A stretch of 64,000 bases of DNA from Dermacentor variabilis (GCF_050947875.1 NC_134574.1:154220051-154284050); one strand, 5' to 3'; shown: positions 45,781-56,885, counted from the stretch's first letter. Notes: a model not told the origin generated them from the letters alone. A program made the numbers and translations.

Positions 45781-47921
45781 CGGTCTCCGCTGAAGCCAGG
45801 GCGATTCCTTTCGCGACTCGCGCCTCGACAGTGAATAAACCAACCCAAGGGCCGACTCCTGGAGCGCAGCCGTCCCAACACCTCGCTGCTTTGCATAATC
45901 ATTACGACAGGCCCGAAGTTTGATCGGGTCGGGCGTCACAATGGCGGTTGTCGAGCGCGTTTCGGCGATAACTTGCCTTCCGAGGCACCATGACAGGACA
46001 GGGGCTCTGCCTTCTGCGCGGATATGAGCGGCCTCCGTAGCAGCCAAAGTGTGCTTACCTGCAAAACAAGAAGACAAGGTGAGTGAGTGAGTGAGTGTAG
46101 AACAACAAGGCGCGCGTACACGCACACAAGCACACACAGAATGGGAGACTTGGATGGGCTAGTTGGCTGCTGGCATGATGGAACATGGTTATAACGGCGC
46201 ATTTGAGGACGTCACAGAGAAAGAACACACAGAGAACTGTCCTCTGTCCTCGGCGACTGTCCTCTGTGCATTCTTTCTGTGTCCCGTCCTTAAAAGGCAC
46301 CGTTATAGCCATGTTCTATCACTCTAAGGAGGTCTACATTTAAAACAAACACGCCCGCACGCGGGCACGCACGTCTGCTCGCACAGCGGCTCTTCAAAAC
46401 AACGAAGTTAGCAACACAAAAACAAAGACAAGCCGCACGCGACGAGCGGGCAATAAGCAGCGAGAAAAGAGCCGCCTGCAGTACGCGGCCTTCCCCGGGT
46501 GTACCCGAAAGGCAGCGAGCGCGAACATAAAAAGTGCCGCCGTCAGGTCGCGAGCTGTATACTTCGAAATGATAGAACCTCTTAACACCCGGCGGCTGGG
46601 CGCGGAGAACCGGCAGGCCAGCAGAAGACAAGCCGAGCCGAGAGAGCAGAGGATCCACGATCGCGTCACGAAATGCCATCAACCACCAGGCTGTGGGCCT
46701 CCACAGGGCGAAAGGGGGGCGAAAGCTCCACAAATAAAAGAGAAAAAAAAGAATGGGGGAGGGAGGGCTCGCGGCGGCAGTTTACAGCCCGGAGGCAGAA
46801 GCGGGGGCCGACGTCGTCGCAAAGCCGACAAATGACGTCATAAGCTGACATGCACAAATCATACGCGGGAGGCACCCCCAGCGGGCGCCCCCAATTCGCC
46901 CCAGAGCCCAATCTTGAGCTTGTTTTTCTGCCGTGCTTCGCCACCCTCCCGCTTCCATTCGACGTCAGCTTTACGGCAGAGGCCCGTCTTTATTATTCTT
47001 TATGAAAGAAGCGAGGAACACGCGACACAGAGAGACATAAAGCGAGAGAGCGAGAGTAAAACAAAAAAAAAAATGAACGGAGTAACAAGTAATAAAACAG
47101 GGGCAAGCGGCCGGGCGGGCACGAGTTTTAAAGGCAACGTAATGGCTTCCTCGGAACCAGGCAGTGGGATCTGGCGACACGGGAAAGGGGAGGGGGCTTT
47201 CTGCGTCCCCTCTGCTGCTGTCCGCAAATTCTGTCACAGCCCTTGCTCCGAACACAAAGACAAAGAAGAAAAAGGGAGATCCTAAAGAACTCCCGAGCGC
47301 GTACTCCGCGTGCCAGGGAGGAACAGGCCGCAGCCTGCAGAGCGAAAAGCGAGTGCCGCGGTGAGTTGCTTTCCAACAGCGTCGCTCCGCTCACCTCCAG
47401 CGATGCCCTGCCTAGCGTCAACAACGAGCCACCCATTGCCAGCACCTCTCCCTCTTTTCACCTCTCTTTCCCTCTCTCCGCGTGTGTGCGCGTTCTAGGG
47501 CGCTCGCCTCCGTGTGTCAGCCACCCTGTGCCTCGCAGGTGACACCTTGCAATATCATTTGTTGGCTGCGCGCAGGTCCCCTTTTTCATCTAGCTGTCCA
47601 CTAGCTCCAACAACCATGAGCGCGTCTCAATGTTTTTTTTTTTTACTCTTTCCTTCTTTTAAACGCGGGGCTAAATAAACGACGCGGCAAAGTGTCTATC
47701 TTCCTGTTCTTCGAATCACTTTTATTTATTTATTTAAAATTTCTTTCTTTCGTCGAGACGTGTTATATAGCCCCGTTCTTCGCATCTCGCGCGAACATCC
47801 GGGACCCCAGGGCCGTGGCATTTCTCTCTCTCTCGCCCTCTAATTTCGCGCGAAGTGCCTGTCACAAGTCTTCGCAGCGCCGTACGTACGTCTGGCCACG
47901 GCACACACTAGAGCAAACATC
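45781..47921. other. Gene-free stretch
   Basis: Holds the 46.18-46.32 kb foldback and a CRE palindrome at 46833. No gene recognised. Confidence 0.45.
46178..46321. repeat. Foldback repeat with ~65-bp arms
   Basis: GGAACATGGTTATAACGGCG...AGGACG.CACAGA.AAAGAA on the left is mirrored by TTCTTTCTGTGTCCCGTCCT...CACCGTTATAGCCATGTTC on the right. The centre holds a repeated CTGTCCTCTGT phrase. Confidence 0.7.
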
Positions 47922-47931
47922 ACCCCCCCCC

Positions 47932-48017
<86 letters not shown>
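47922..48017. repeat. (C)n(AC)n compound microsatellite
   Basis: About 12 consecutive C residues followed by about 84 bp of AC. Confidence 0.97.
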
Positions 48018-48019
<2 letters not shown>

Positions 48020-48284
48020 AAGAATGTCGCGCTGGCCGCGTAAGCTTTCCGACACTCCTCGCTTGAGCCGCGAAACGCTTCAACAAGCGCGCGCTCTCCT
48101 GTAAGGAAGTCTATAGCAATGCAGAACGAGAGCGTCACAAGATGCGACATTATGACGAGTCTCACAAGATGTAGCAAAGCTGAAGTCAGCCGTCAGGGAG
48201 TTGCGGACACGCCCACACTAAACAGGAATAAAGCTAGAGCGTTCGCATTCGTAAACCAACTTTTATCGGTCGTGCTAAAGGACA

Positions 48285-48296
48285 CTTCCAGTTTCA
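48285..48296 (+). repeat. LINE target-site duplication, left copy
   Basis: CTTCCAGTTTCA, repeated exactly at 53693-53704. It defines the 3' end of the minus-strand LINE at 48297. Confidence 0.75.
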
Positions 48297-48586
48297 GGAG
48301 GAGGAGTAGATTTTAATGGAGAGAAAGGAGGAGAGGTCGGCCTGGAGAGCGTGTCTCTAGCCTGCTACTCCTCACTGGGGAATGGGGAAGTGGGAAATAC
48401 AGGGAAAGGTAGGTGGCGGATGATTATGATATGGTACAATGAGATACTATATACACGTTGGCCAATATGCGGATGCGCACTGGAGACGCAATACACTAAG
48501 AGTAATCTTGTCCATACAAAAAGTAATGTTGCCACAAAAAGTTTTTGCGCAAACACATTTCGCACTGACTACACGTCTCACAGCTT
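48297..48586 (-). other. 3' UTR of the full-length LINE
   Basis: Contains CCCCATTCCCCAGTGAGGAG and TAGCAGGCTAGAGAC, matching the 3' UTR of the fragment at 15.35 kb, and ends in repeated TCC triplets. This conserved terminal segment is the likely recognition site for its reverse transcriptase. Confidence 0.65.
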
Positions 48587-51500
48587 CTAGAGGCGATCGT
48601 CTAAACCAGTCTCACTTAAAAAGTTCAAAAGTGCTTTTATGGCACGTCGGGCACAGTCAACACTCCTCCACGCGCCCAAAACCTTTTCTTCTGAAAAGGG
48701 GCGGGAGTCCAAGCTGTCAACTGTAGATTTGAGTTTTCTTCGTTCGGCCGCATATTGAGGGCACACGCAAAGTACGTGAGCTATTGTCTCGAGAGTGGGA
48801 CAGACGCTACATTCAGGGTCCCGTGTTTGTCCAATCTTGTGAAGGTATCGATTGGTGTATGCCACACCCAGCCGTAATCGATGAATGAGCGTTTCCTGGC
48901 TTCTCCGCAACCGAAGTGGATGCCGGAATTGTAATCCAGCGTCAAGTCTATGGAGGCGCTCTTGTCGATGTTCGGGGTTGTCCCAATGTTGCGCCGTAGA
49001 AGTTTTAAGGGAGGTATGGAGCAAGGCGTTAATGTCATACCGGGAAAAATGAATTTGTATAATAGTTCCGTCAGTGTGTGCCTGTTTTGCTTCTGCGTCA
49101 GCCTGTTCGTTTCCAGCTATTCCACAATGGCCAGGAATCCACTGCAGCACGATGGTATGTCCGGAATGAGACGCCTCAGCAAGCAGATACATGATGTCAT
49201 AAACCAGGGGACTATATGCGGTTCTGTCACTCATATAATTGCTGATGAGTTGCAGTGCTGGTTTTGAGTCGCAGAACACTGTCCACTTCTCGAGACTTTG
49301 TTGCAGTATGCAGCGAACTGCTTCTCGAACTCCGGTCAACTCAGCTGCTGTAGACGACGTCCTGTGTCCTATCTTGAACCGTTGTGCGATCCCCATTCCT
49401 GGCACAGTGTAGGCCGCCGCGGAAGAGGTCTGTGTCACAGAACCATCTGTAAAAATATGTTCGTAATATCCATACATGTAAGTAATGTATGATAGCGCGA
49501 AATGCTTGAGGCCAGCAAGCGGCATCTTCGACTTCTTCGTTATTCCAGGGATTGAGAGCCTCACCGTTGGCTTTGCCAATGTCCAGAGTGGAACTTCGGG
49601 TATGTCATACGGTTCGAAGTCCGACGGCAATAAGTCTTGCTGCGACAACACGGCTTCTGAGTAGGCGGACACAGGCCGTACGCTTGTGACGTTCGTGAGT
49701 GGATGGTTTCTGTGTCTAGTCAGTACCCTTAGATGCACTCGCAATGGCTCATGTTGCAGATAAACTCGAGCTGGCCACGCACGTGCCTCTGCAATAGTGC
49801 CCCAAGTAGACGCACATCGTGGTAGTCCTAAGCAAATTCTCAGTGCGCGAGCCTGAGCACTTTCAAGTGTGCGTACAGCAGTTGTACTAACCCGAGAAAG
49901 TACAGGCGCACTGTAGCGGAAGTAGCCAACAAAAAGTGCCTGGTAGAGCTGCAGAAGAGATGACTTGGATGGCCCCCATGATTTTCCAGACATATGCCGA
50001 ATGATCTGAGTAAAGCTGTCTAGCTTTTTTCTTAATCCTGAGAGGTGCTTTGACCAAGATAAGTCACGGTCGATGATGATTCCTAGAAACTTGTAGTGGG
50101 TTACTGAAGGTATAATCTTCCCATCAATCATAACGGGGTAGCAGGCCATTGACTTTCGTGTAAATGCCATGGTTGCACTTTTTTCCGGTGAGAGCTGCAG
50201 TCCGCGACTGTTTAGGTATGTCGACGTTATTGACACCGCGCGCTGCAGCTTCGTTTGCACTTGTAAGCGCGTTAAGCTCGTGGTCCATATACAGATGTCG
50301 TCTGCATACACAGAGACCGAGACTGCGCCTGCGTGTTCTTTGACCAGTCCAATGAGAACGATATTAAATAAGGTTGGGCTCAATACACCTCCTTGAGGCA
50401 CTCCACGATAGACGGGGTGGTGCTTTGTTTCTCCGTCTGGAGTTGTCATGAATATCGTTCTCTCTTGAAGATAACTGGCTATCCATTGATGCATACGTCC
50501 CCCGACGCCACATTCTTCTAGGGCATTTAAAATTGCATCATGGAGAACGTTGTCAAAAGCACCCTTGATATCTAGAAAGACAGCAGCCGTTAATCGACGG
50601 CGACGTTTCTGATGTTCAACAGTTGTTACTAGGTCAATAACGCTGTCGATTGACGACCTACCCTTTCGGAAACCTGTCATTGCGTCTGGATATATATTGC
50701 GCTTCTCCAAAAACCACTCCAGGCGCGTCAAAACCATGCGTTCCATGGTTTTACCTATGCAACTGGCCAGCGCCACAGGTCTGTAGGAAAGCATAGCGTG
50801 GGGTGTCTTCCCTGGCTTCAATAATGCCACAATTTTGCTTGTCTTCCAATGCGCAGGCACAGTTCCCGAGGACCACGAGAGATTGTATAAAGCCAGGAGC
50901 TCTTCAGTCGCTCGAGGGCCTAGATGTCGCAAGGTAGAATAGGTAATGCCATCAGGACCAGGCGCACTTGAGTGTCTTGAGGAGGAAATCGCTGCACGTA
51001 GCTCTTGCAGTGTGAATGGGAGGTCGAGGCGATCGTCCATTGTTGGAGGAGCACACCTGAGCACTGAAGCTATCGATGTTGTAGATCCAGAGAGGTGTAT
51101 ACAGAAATCTTCCGCGATTTCCTTCTCACTGCGCGTCTGGATGATAGCCAAAGCTCGGAAGGGACGTAGCTGTTGTGGAGGAGATGGCAGTGCTCGTACA
51201 TCATGCCATATTGTGGACAACGGTTTTCTTGGGTCCAGGCTGGTGCAAAATGACCTCCAACGTTTTCTGTCGAGCTTGTCTAAGTATCTTTGAATTTTCT
51301 TTTGCACACGGCGTGACGTCCTCAAGTCTGATATCAATTTAGTTCGCCTGTATTTCCTCTCGGCGCGACGTCGGACTGCCCGCAGCTCTTCATATATAAC
51401 GTCAACGGATGTTCTTGAATTTGAAGTTTCGATGATGCGTGTTGTTGCGTGCATTGCTGCTCTAATCCGCGCTTCAATCTCTTTCGGTGAAATTGCACAG

Positions 51501-52264
51501 TTGCAAGACTCTTCTAACTTGTTCTGAAACGCATCCCAGTCAGTGCGACGCGTATGAGAACTTGGAAGTCTTGTAAACCACCTCAGTTGTACATAAGTAG
51601 GTAGGTGATCACTGCCATACGTTTCAGCATCTGTGCACCAGGCAGCAGAAGACGAAAGGCATCGTGAAGCGATAGCTAAATCGAGACAGCTGCTGTACGT
51701 CGTGCCACGAAGAAATGTTGGTGAGCCATCGTTCAGGATCTCAAGATCATTGCTGCTTGTGAAGTTAAGAAGTTGTCTTCCTCGAAGGTTTGTGATGCTA
51801 CTACCCCAAAGATGGTGGTGCGCGTTGAAATCGCCTACAATAATATGAGGTCCTTGGCAAGAGTCAAGAACAAGTTTCAGGTGTCCAGAGTCAAATCTTC
51901 CCCTGGGAGGAATATAGCCACCGATGATCGAGATTATCCGGCGCTTTAGCTTCAGTGTTATAGAGATGTACTCGTTGCTGTTATGCACCGGAACTTGGTT
52001 TAGCGAATACGTGAAGTCACATCGCACACATAGTAAAACTTTGCTAGTATTTCCACTTGTCCCAGACGCGAATTGTTCATAGCCAGAGAGTCTAAATGGC
52101 GATGTCATATTCGGCTCGCATATGACGATAACTGGAAACCGATGCTTGAGCACTCTCTGTTTAAAATCTCCCAGACGACCCCGTAGACCTCGTGCGTTCC
52201 ACTGAAATATTACGGAACCGCTTATCCTTTCCTGTAGTGACAACCTTGAAGTTGATGATGCCAT
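48587..52264 (-). CDS. LINE ORF2: endonuclease, reverse transcriptase, RNase H (1225 aa)
   Basis: An AP-type endonuclease occupies about residues 18-230, with N23, E50, GDFNAHHHLW (D145, N147), D195 and SDH (218-220). The RT lies at about 470-760 with FLDIKGAFD (D565), GVPQGGVLSP (621-630) and YADD (653-656). RNase H (about 935-1065) has D940, E975, D999, H1046 and D1056, a complete active site. A C-terminal CCHC-like motif (C1152, C1155, H1163, C1168) follows. The protein nicks target DNA and copies its own RNA at the nick. The ATG at 52264 is 15 bases after the ORF1 stop and in the same frame, so translation could use stop readthrough or reinitiation. All catalytic motifs are intact; the length is normal for the group. 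Confidence 0.93.
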   Translation of the reverse strand: MASSTSRLSLQERISGSVIFQWNARGLRGRLGDFKQRVLKHRFPVIVICEPNMTSPFRLSGYEQFASGTSGNTSKVLLCVRCDFTYSLNQVPVHNSNEYISITLKLKRRIISIIGGYIPPRGRFDSGHLKLVLDSCQGPHIIVGDFNAHHHLWGSSITNLRGRQLLNFTSSNDLEILNDGSPTFLRGTTYSSCLDLAIASRCLSSSAAWCTDAETYGSDHLPTYVQLRWFTRLPSSHTRRTDWDAFQNKLEESCNCAISPKEIEARIRAAMHATTRIIETSNSRTSVDVIYEELRAVRRRAERKYRRTKLISDLRTSRRVQKKIQRYLDKLDRKRWRSFCTSLDPRKPLSTIWHDVRALPSPPQQLRPFRALAIIQTRSEKEIAEDFCIHLSGSTTSIASVLRCAPPTMDDRLDLPFTLQELRAAISSSRHSSAPGPDGITYSTLRHLGPRATEELLALYNLSWSSGTVPAHWKTSKIVALLKPGKTPHAMLSYRPVALASCIGKTMERMVLTRLEWFLEKRNIYPDAMTGFRKGRSSIDSVIDLVTTVEHQKRRRRLTAAVFLDIKGAFDNVLHDAILNALEECGVGGRMHQWIASYLQERTIFMTTPDGETKHHPVYRGVPQGGVLSPTLFNIVLIGLVKEHAGAVSVSVYADDICIWTTSLTRLQVQTKLQRAVSITSTYLNSRGLQLSPEKSATMAFTRKSMACYPVMIDGKIIPSVTHYKFLGIIIDRDLSWSKHLSGLRKKLDSFTQIIRHMSGKSWGPSKSSLLQLYQALFVGYFRYSAPVLSRVSTTAVRTLESAQARALRICLGLPRCASTWGTIAEARAWPARVYLQHEPLRVHLRVLTRHRNHPLTNVTSVRPVSAYSEAVLSQQDLLPSDFEPYDIPEVPLWTLAKPTVRLSIPGITKKSKMPLAGLKHFALSYITYMYGYYEHIFTDGSVTQTSSAAAYTVPGMGIAQRFKIGHRTSSTAAELTGVREAVRCILQQSLEKWTVFCDSKPALQLISNYMSDRTAYSPLVYDIMYLLAEASHSGHTIVLQWIPGHCGIAGNEQADAEAKQAHTDGTIIQIHFSRYDINALLHTSLKTSTAQHWDNPEHRQERLHRLDAGLQFRHPLRLRRSQETLIHRLRLGVAYTNRYLHKIGQTRDPECSVCPTLETIAHVLCVCPQYAAERRKLKSTVDSLDSRPFSEEKVLGAWRSVDCARRAIKALLNFLSETGLDDRL

Positions 52265-52279
52265 GGCGTTTACTAGCCT

Positions 52280-53623
52280 TTATACAGCAGCAAGCACTGG
52301 CTCTAGTGCGTCGAGAATTTGCACCGCAGCCTTGGCAACGGGCGTCTTAACTCCGATGAGCAGCATTCGCAAGGAACGAATCAACTGTGCAAGCATTGCC
52401 TTGATTTGCCTATCCGACGATGAAGGTTCATGGTCACGCTCGCGTTCCGGCTGCACTTCTGTACTCCGAGATGGCAGGGAAGGCCATATTGCAGTGTCCT
52501 TGGTGTTTAGAAGAGTAGACGTGGTTATAGGTGCCTGTGACGTTTGAGGACTAGCATGAGCGCGCGACGACTTTTCCTGGAGTACAGGTTGTCCTGTTGT
52601 CGATGCTGATCTCCTTCTGCGATTGCGTGAGCGCCTCTGGCGGCGGTGGACCTTGGTAGCAGCTTCTCTGTGTGTAGATCGATCTCGTACCATTTTCCTT
52701 AGCACGGACATTTCATTCTTTAATTTTGGACAGTCCTTCGACGTTGCCTCGTGTGGCCCATCGCAGTTAGGGCACTTTAAGTCAGAGCCAGCACACGTCA
52801 ACTGATCGTGATCACCACCACAGCGCGGACATGTCATCTTGTTCACGCACACAGCACTTACATGCCCGATTTTCTGGCATTTACGGCACTGCAAGGGCCT
52901 AGGGATGTATGGACGGACAGGATGGCGCACATAACCCACTTTTACATGTGTTGGTAAGGTCTCTCCCTCAAAAATGAGTTTTATGCACCTCGACCGTCCA
53001 AGACGGTGTATGTCTGTGATATGGACGGTTGATGAGATTAGCGTCGGGAGATCGTCATTATCAATATCTGTATCGACATCGTAGATAACACCGGCGGTGG
53101 TGCTGCCTCCATGTACGATGAACGAGCGGACAAGTATATTTCCTAGCTCAGTTACAGCTTTCAAGATGTCGAGGCTGGTTCGTGTAGTCACATCAACAGT
53201 AAGTATGTTTCTTCTGTGATTAATTCGGACCTCTCTGATGTGCCCTGGAGCCAGCCTCTCGAGATAGGCAGTGAGAGTTTGCCTATTGAGGGAATTGAGG
53301 TTGCCTGTAGCAGCGACGGGGATGTAGGCGATTGTGTACGCTTGCTGTGTGGGCGGCTTATTATAGTTAAGCTCACTCACGCTTGATGTCCTACGAAGTT
53401 TCCTCTTCAACCGACGATTTGTGACCTCGGTATATCCGCCGTCAGAATCCATGTCGTCGACGTCTGAGCAGCTCGAAGACCTTGGCAGAGTCGCGTTGAG
53501 GTGGTCGAGCCCAGCAGGCCGACTTGCAGCTTGGAGGTCAGCCCCCAACCTTGGCGGCAGAGGAGGCGGAACGTCCGTCATTGCTTTTGATATCGTACCC
53601 GCCACGGGGGCGACGGTACGCAC
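52280..53623 (-). CDS. LINE ORF1: Gag-like nucleic-acid-binding protein (447 aa)
   Basis: An acidic, proline-rich N-terminus is followed by a region of about 97-235 that could hold an RRM-like fold. Three zinc knuckles follow: C246/C249/H254/C259, C265/C268/H272/C277 and C284/C287/H291/C298. A strongly basic stretch (RRQRRSRNRRRR, 327-338) and a Ser/Thr/Pro-rich tail complete it. Triple knuckles of this type are typical of ORF1p in I- and Jockey-like LINEs, where the protein coats the element RNA. It starts about 69 bp inside the element and ends with TAA, five sense codons before the ORF2 ATG in the same frame. No stop or frameshift is seen. The function is assigned by family, not by specific identity. 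Confidence 0.85.
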   Translation of the reverse strand: MRTVAPVAGTISKAMTDVPPPLPPRLGADLQAASRPAGLDHLNATLPRSSSCSDVDDMDSDGGYTEVTNRRLKRKLRRTSSVSELNYNKPPTQQAYTIAYIPVAATGNLNSLNRQTLTAYLERLAPGHIREVRINHRRNILTVDVTTRTSLDILKAVTELGNILVRSFIVHGGSTTAGVIYDVDTDIDNDDLPTLISSTVHITDIHRLGRSRCIKLIFEGETLPTHVKVGYVRHPVRPYIPRPLQCRKCQKIGHVSAVCVNKMTCPRCGGDHDQLTCAGSDLKCPNCDGPHEATSKDCPKLKNEMSVLRKMVRDRSTHREAATKVHRRQRRSRNRRRRSASTTGQPVLQEKSSRAHASPQTSQAPITTSTLLNTKDTAIWPSLPSRSTEVQPERERDHEPSSSDRQIKAMLAQLIRSLRMLLIGVKTPVAKAAVQILDALEPVLAAV

Positions 53624-53692
53624 AAATTTAACCGAAAAAACCAGAGCGAAGCAGGACTAGCAGCTGATCAAGAACTCGTCTTCTTCGTCTTC

Positions 53693-53704
53693 CTTCCAGT
53701 TTCA
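53693..53704 (+). repeat. LINE target-site duplication, right copy
   Basis: CTTCCAGTTTCA, exact match to 48285-48296; marks the 5' end of the minus-strand LINE at 53692. Confidence 0.75.
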
Positions 53705-54096
53705 ACTTTTCGTGCTATTATAGAGACGGAAGACGTGACGCATTACACGAGATACATTTCATGCCTGACAAACGGCTTAAGCGATACAGCTCAAGCTGAT
53801 GCGCAATTGCCAATGCCTGCTAGGTACTACGTGATTAACTTACCCCGTCGATAGCACTATCGTCTCCTATACGCCTTATCGTAAGGTATGCATCAAAATA
53901 ATTACGGTACTTTGGTAACATGTCTGCCTCCGTTATCACTACGCCGAACGGTTTTACGATGCGTATCTATGCGAATGTATGAATGTATACGATATTCTTT
54001 AATGGGGTCAGAACTTGAGGTTGTTGGTGAGTTTTCGTTACGGGAAACGGTGCGAAAAATAACGGTATCCTTGGTTGTGTTTCCCTTCCGCCGATA

Positions 54097-54097
<1 letters not shown>
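53705..54097. other. Gene-free stretch
   Basis: No gene recognised. Confidence 0.5.

Positions 54098-54171
<74 letters not shown>
54098..54171. repeat. (AT)n microsatellite
   Basis: About 74 bp of TA/AT dinucleotide; a shorter AT tract lies at 54318-54342. Confidence 0.97.
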
Positions 54172-54175
<4 letters not shown>

Positions 54176-54342
54176 GAAAATAAACATCTGTACTTGAAGA
54201 TACCGATGTACGCGTGTGTGTCGCCCTCTTCCTCTGTCTTCGTCCAGTCGCGCTGCACGTTTTGAGGTAAAGCGCAAGAACAGCACGCAGGACAGCACAA
54301 GGAGTTGTCGTCCCGCACATACATATATATATATATATATAT

Positions 54343-56677
54343 CGTGGAGATTCTACGTCTTTCTCTCTTCTCGAATCCGCAAGGTGCGCAGACGAGGCCG
54401 CACGAACGGCCATAGGTCGCCCGCACTGGAATAGTGAACCCGTCGAGTCGGTGCATCGCGATGTAAAGGGGTCGACGACGCACCGCGGCACAAAGAGGAC
54501 CGTCGCCACGCTGCAAAATATTTTCACGCCGCGCCAAGTTGTACACGCGCGCATAAACAACACGCATCCACGGAAAAAAAGAAATACATATATAGCAATA
54601 CGGTGTTGACACACGAGTCGTAAAAGCAAAACTCCGCGCCACCCGCTAAGCGACGTCAACAACGCGCGTTCGCTGCGCTGTTAACGCAGCAACGAGAGAG
54701 ATCTGTACGTCCGGTCAAGCCCTCGATCGACGAGTCGGCTAGCGCTACATGGAGGGATGCATGCCCCGGATCGCACGCGGGCCGAAGCAGCCGCGGAAAC
54801 CGTGCGGAGACAGAAACAAGCTAGAAACAGGTAGAAAGAGATAGGGAAAAAAAATGATAACAAGAAAGAGAGAGAGAGAGAGAACATCCCTCCATGCCTG
54901 GCCGCGTAATGAAGGGAGTCAAGCAAGCGGGGCGCTGCGCACGTTCCCATAACGACGCCGTACACAGGCCGCGTCGCCAACGCGGCGATTTCGATCGGCG
55001 CGGGAATGGCTCACGCGTCCACACCGACCCCTCGGTGGTGGTCGCGACGGAGAATGACCACGCACGCCGGGTGGTGGGCCTCCCCCGGACACCAGACAGG
55101 TTGCCACGTTTCGAGAACAGACCGCAGGGACAAGGCGACAGCGGAACGTATATATATAAATCACGAACCATTACAACTCTCTGTAGGCGGATGACGAGCC
55201 AAGCTGTGTGTAGCACGCGACGAAGAGGTGTCACAGAATTTCGAACAAACGTACGAACACACTCATTGTCTCGATCGGTGGTCATCGTGACGAAAGGTAT
55301 GCACACACATTTATTTTTATACGTACGGGTTAATTCGTGCTATACATTGGTTATACACGTTCGTTATATACATTCGTGCTTTCATTTCGCGATATATTGA
55401 GGCAAACAATTCGAGACCGATATCACCCCACCGACTAGCAGTGGACCAGTGCCGTCAGCGCCTTCGCAGGGAGCGGGGCAGTATGGAAACGCTGGCATGA
55501 TGAGTGGCAACGGAGTCAGCAGGGGAAGAAGAACGCGCGAGCAGTGGCAGGAGCCATTGCTGATGATGATAGTTTTTGCTCGCACAGATCTGTTGACGGA
55601 GACGAAAAATGCACGGAACCCGAGCCATAACCAGCTTCGCTGTGATATACAGTGCGGCCAAGTGTCAAGGACACTTCCCATCTTTCATCGCCCTGCTTCT
55701 CACAGAGACCCGCGAAACAGAACGTGGGAGGAGCTGTCGGTGAACAGACACGGCGGGTTATGTGAGACGACAGAGTGATGATGATGACAGCGTGTGAGCG
55801 AGGTATAAGTTGCAGCAGGATGCGCAAAATTAGAAGAAGGCGCCTTCTTCCATAATTGCACCCGAATTCTTGGTCTAGTGGGTATGAGCCATAATAAGCT
55901 GACGGCAAACAAACAAGTGTGCATAAAGATATCGGAGCCATTATGACTAGCCACAATGACATCTGCTGCATGCAAAGTCGGGTGATAGCTCGTTTGCCGG
56001 AGGGTAAAATTCGCACGTGGCCTGGAATCGCATGCGTACCGCAGTGCACGTCATTCGTCGTGAACTGCCCTATCGGACCAGTGCTGGCCACCACAATTTA
56101 CCATAGCGAACATTCCTATTATTTAACGTCGAGAATGAATTAAGGATTTTGCTCCTCTCTAGTTGCGGTGGTTAACGCTCCCAAGGTCTAGATCTACGGA
56201 GCATATAAACGAACACGCAAGAAAGTAGCCGGCGGGAAGACAACCGCCGCCATTACAGCTCAGTTTGAAAGCACGTTGAACACGCATAACGCGATAGACG
56301 TGGGTTCGGCTTTCACGGGATGCAAGCTGTATTTTCGTCCACCTTCGCTTTCGCTTTACCTTATCACTTCTACATTTGAATTAAAACCAGAGTTATTTTG
56401 CCTTATGCCTTCCTTGACGTCATTGCCAGTTGCCTTGATGCCCGCCTCGAGTTTCCCTCCTTCTCCTTCACTGGTTTCAGGTAAAGAGTGCCCGAAAGGA
56501 TCGAACGTGAACATAGAGACAGTTTGTACAGCGGCATCACAAACAAAAAAATTACCGACGATTACGTTACTTCCTAATGCGAAATTTGAGCGCAGCAAAT
56601 AAGCTGTTTCACCTTTTCGATAGATTGAGGCAAAGAAATCGAGCAACACATGTATGCGCTATCACAGAATTTTTTTT
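54343..56677. other. Gene-free stretch
   Basis: A minus-strand frame at 55516-56094 (192 codons) has ordinary amino-acid composition but no motif I can name. It may be part of an unidentified repeat. A CRE palindrome lies at 56415. No gene is supported. Confidence 0.4.
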
Positions 56678-56851
56678 TTATATTTCCCGTACTCCTGGAT
56701 CATCTCGACGGCGGCGACGGTAAGCTTCTGCTTCGGCGGCACGCACCTCTGGATTCTGACGGCGACGGCGCTGGGCCTCTGCTCTGGCAGCTCGTTTAGC
56801 AGCAGCAGCAGCAGCAGCAGACGGAGGACTTCCATCGGTCGTCTCGCTCAT
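56678..56851 (-). CDS. Truncated start of a basic-repeat (STPR-like) protein, 57 aa
   Basis: On the minus strand ATG 56851 opens a 57-codon frame. It has an N-terminus MSETTDGSPPS, seven alanines (GCT/GCA repeat), then AEAQRRRRQNPEVRAAEA and EAYRRRRRDDPGVREI before TAA at 56680-56678. The unit ..AEA.RRRR..PEVR.A is about 20-23 residues long and resembles score-and-three peptide repeat (STPR) proteins. I recall longer tick proteins with this N-terminus and many such units. Here the frame stops after barely two units at an A-run (poly-T on the plus strand), as if truncated by retroposition or decay. Function unknown; the basic repeats suggest nucleic-acid binding. The 88-bp tandem duplication directly upstream may be its promoter. 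Confidence 0.5.
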   Translation of the reverse strand: MSETTDGSPPSAAAAAAAKRAARAEAQRRRRQNPEVRAAEAEAYRRRRRDDPGVREI

Positions 56852-56885
56852 GGCTCAGAAAGAACTGGCAGATAATTTCGCAGTG

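Larger units (their letters stand above)
48297..53692 (-). mobile_element. Full-length I-group LINE with two intact ORFs
   Basis: About 5396 bp on the minus strand, flanked by a perfect 12-bp duplication (CTTCCAGTTTCA). The 5' UTR is about 69 bp, followed by ORF1, 15 bases, ORF2 with endonuclease, RT, RNase H and a C-terminal zinc motif, and a 3' UTR of about 290 bp. The 3' end is TCTACTCCTCCTCC with no poly-A tail. An AP endonuclease together with an RNase H domain places it in the I/Loa/R1 group of LINEs; finer placement needs a tree. Intact frames plus the exact duplication indicate a recent, possibly competent copy. Confidence 0.88.

Noticed and set aside
55516..56094. 192-codon minus-strand frame
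   Set aside because: I could not name any domain; it may be part of an unidentified repeat, but there is no support for a functional gene.
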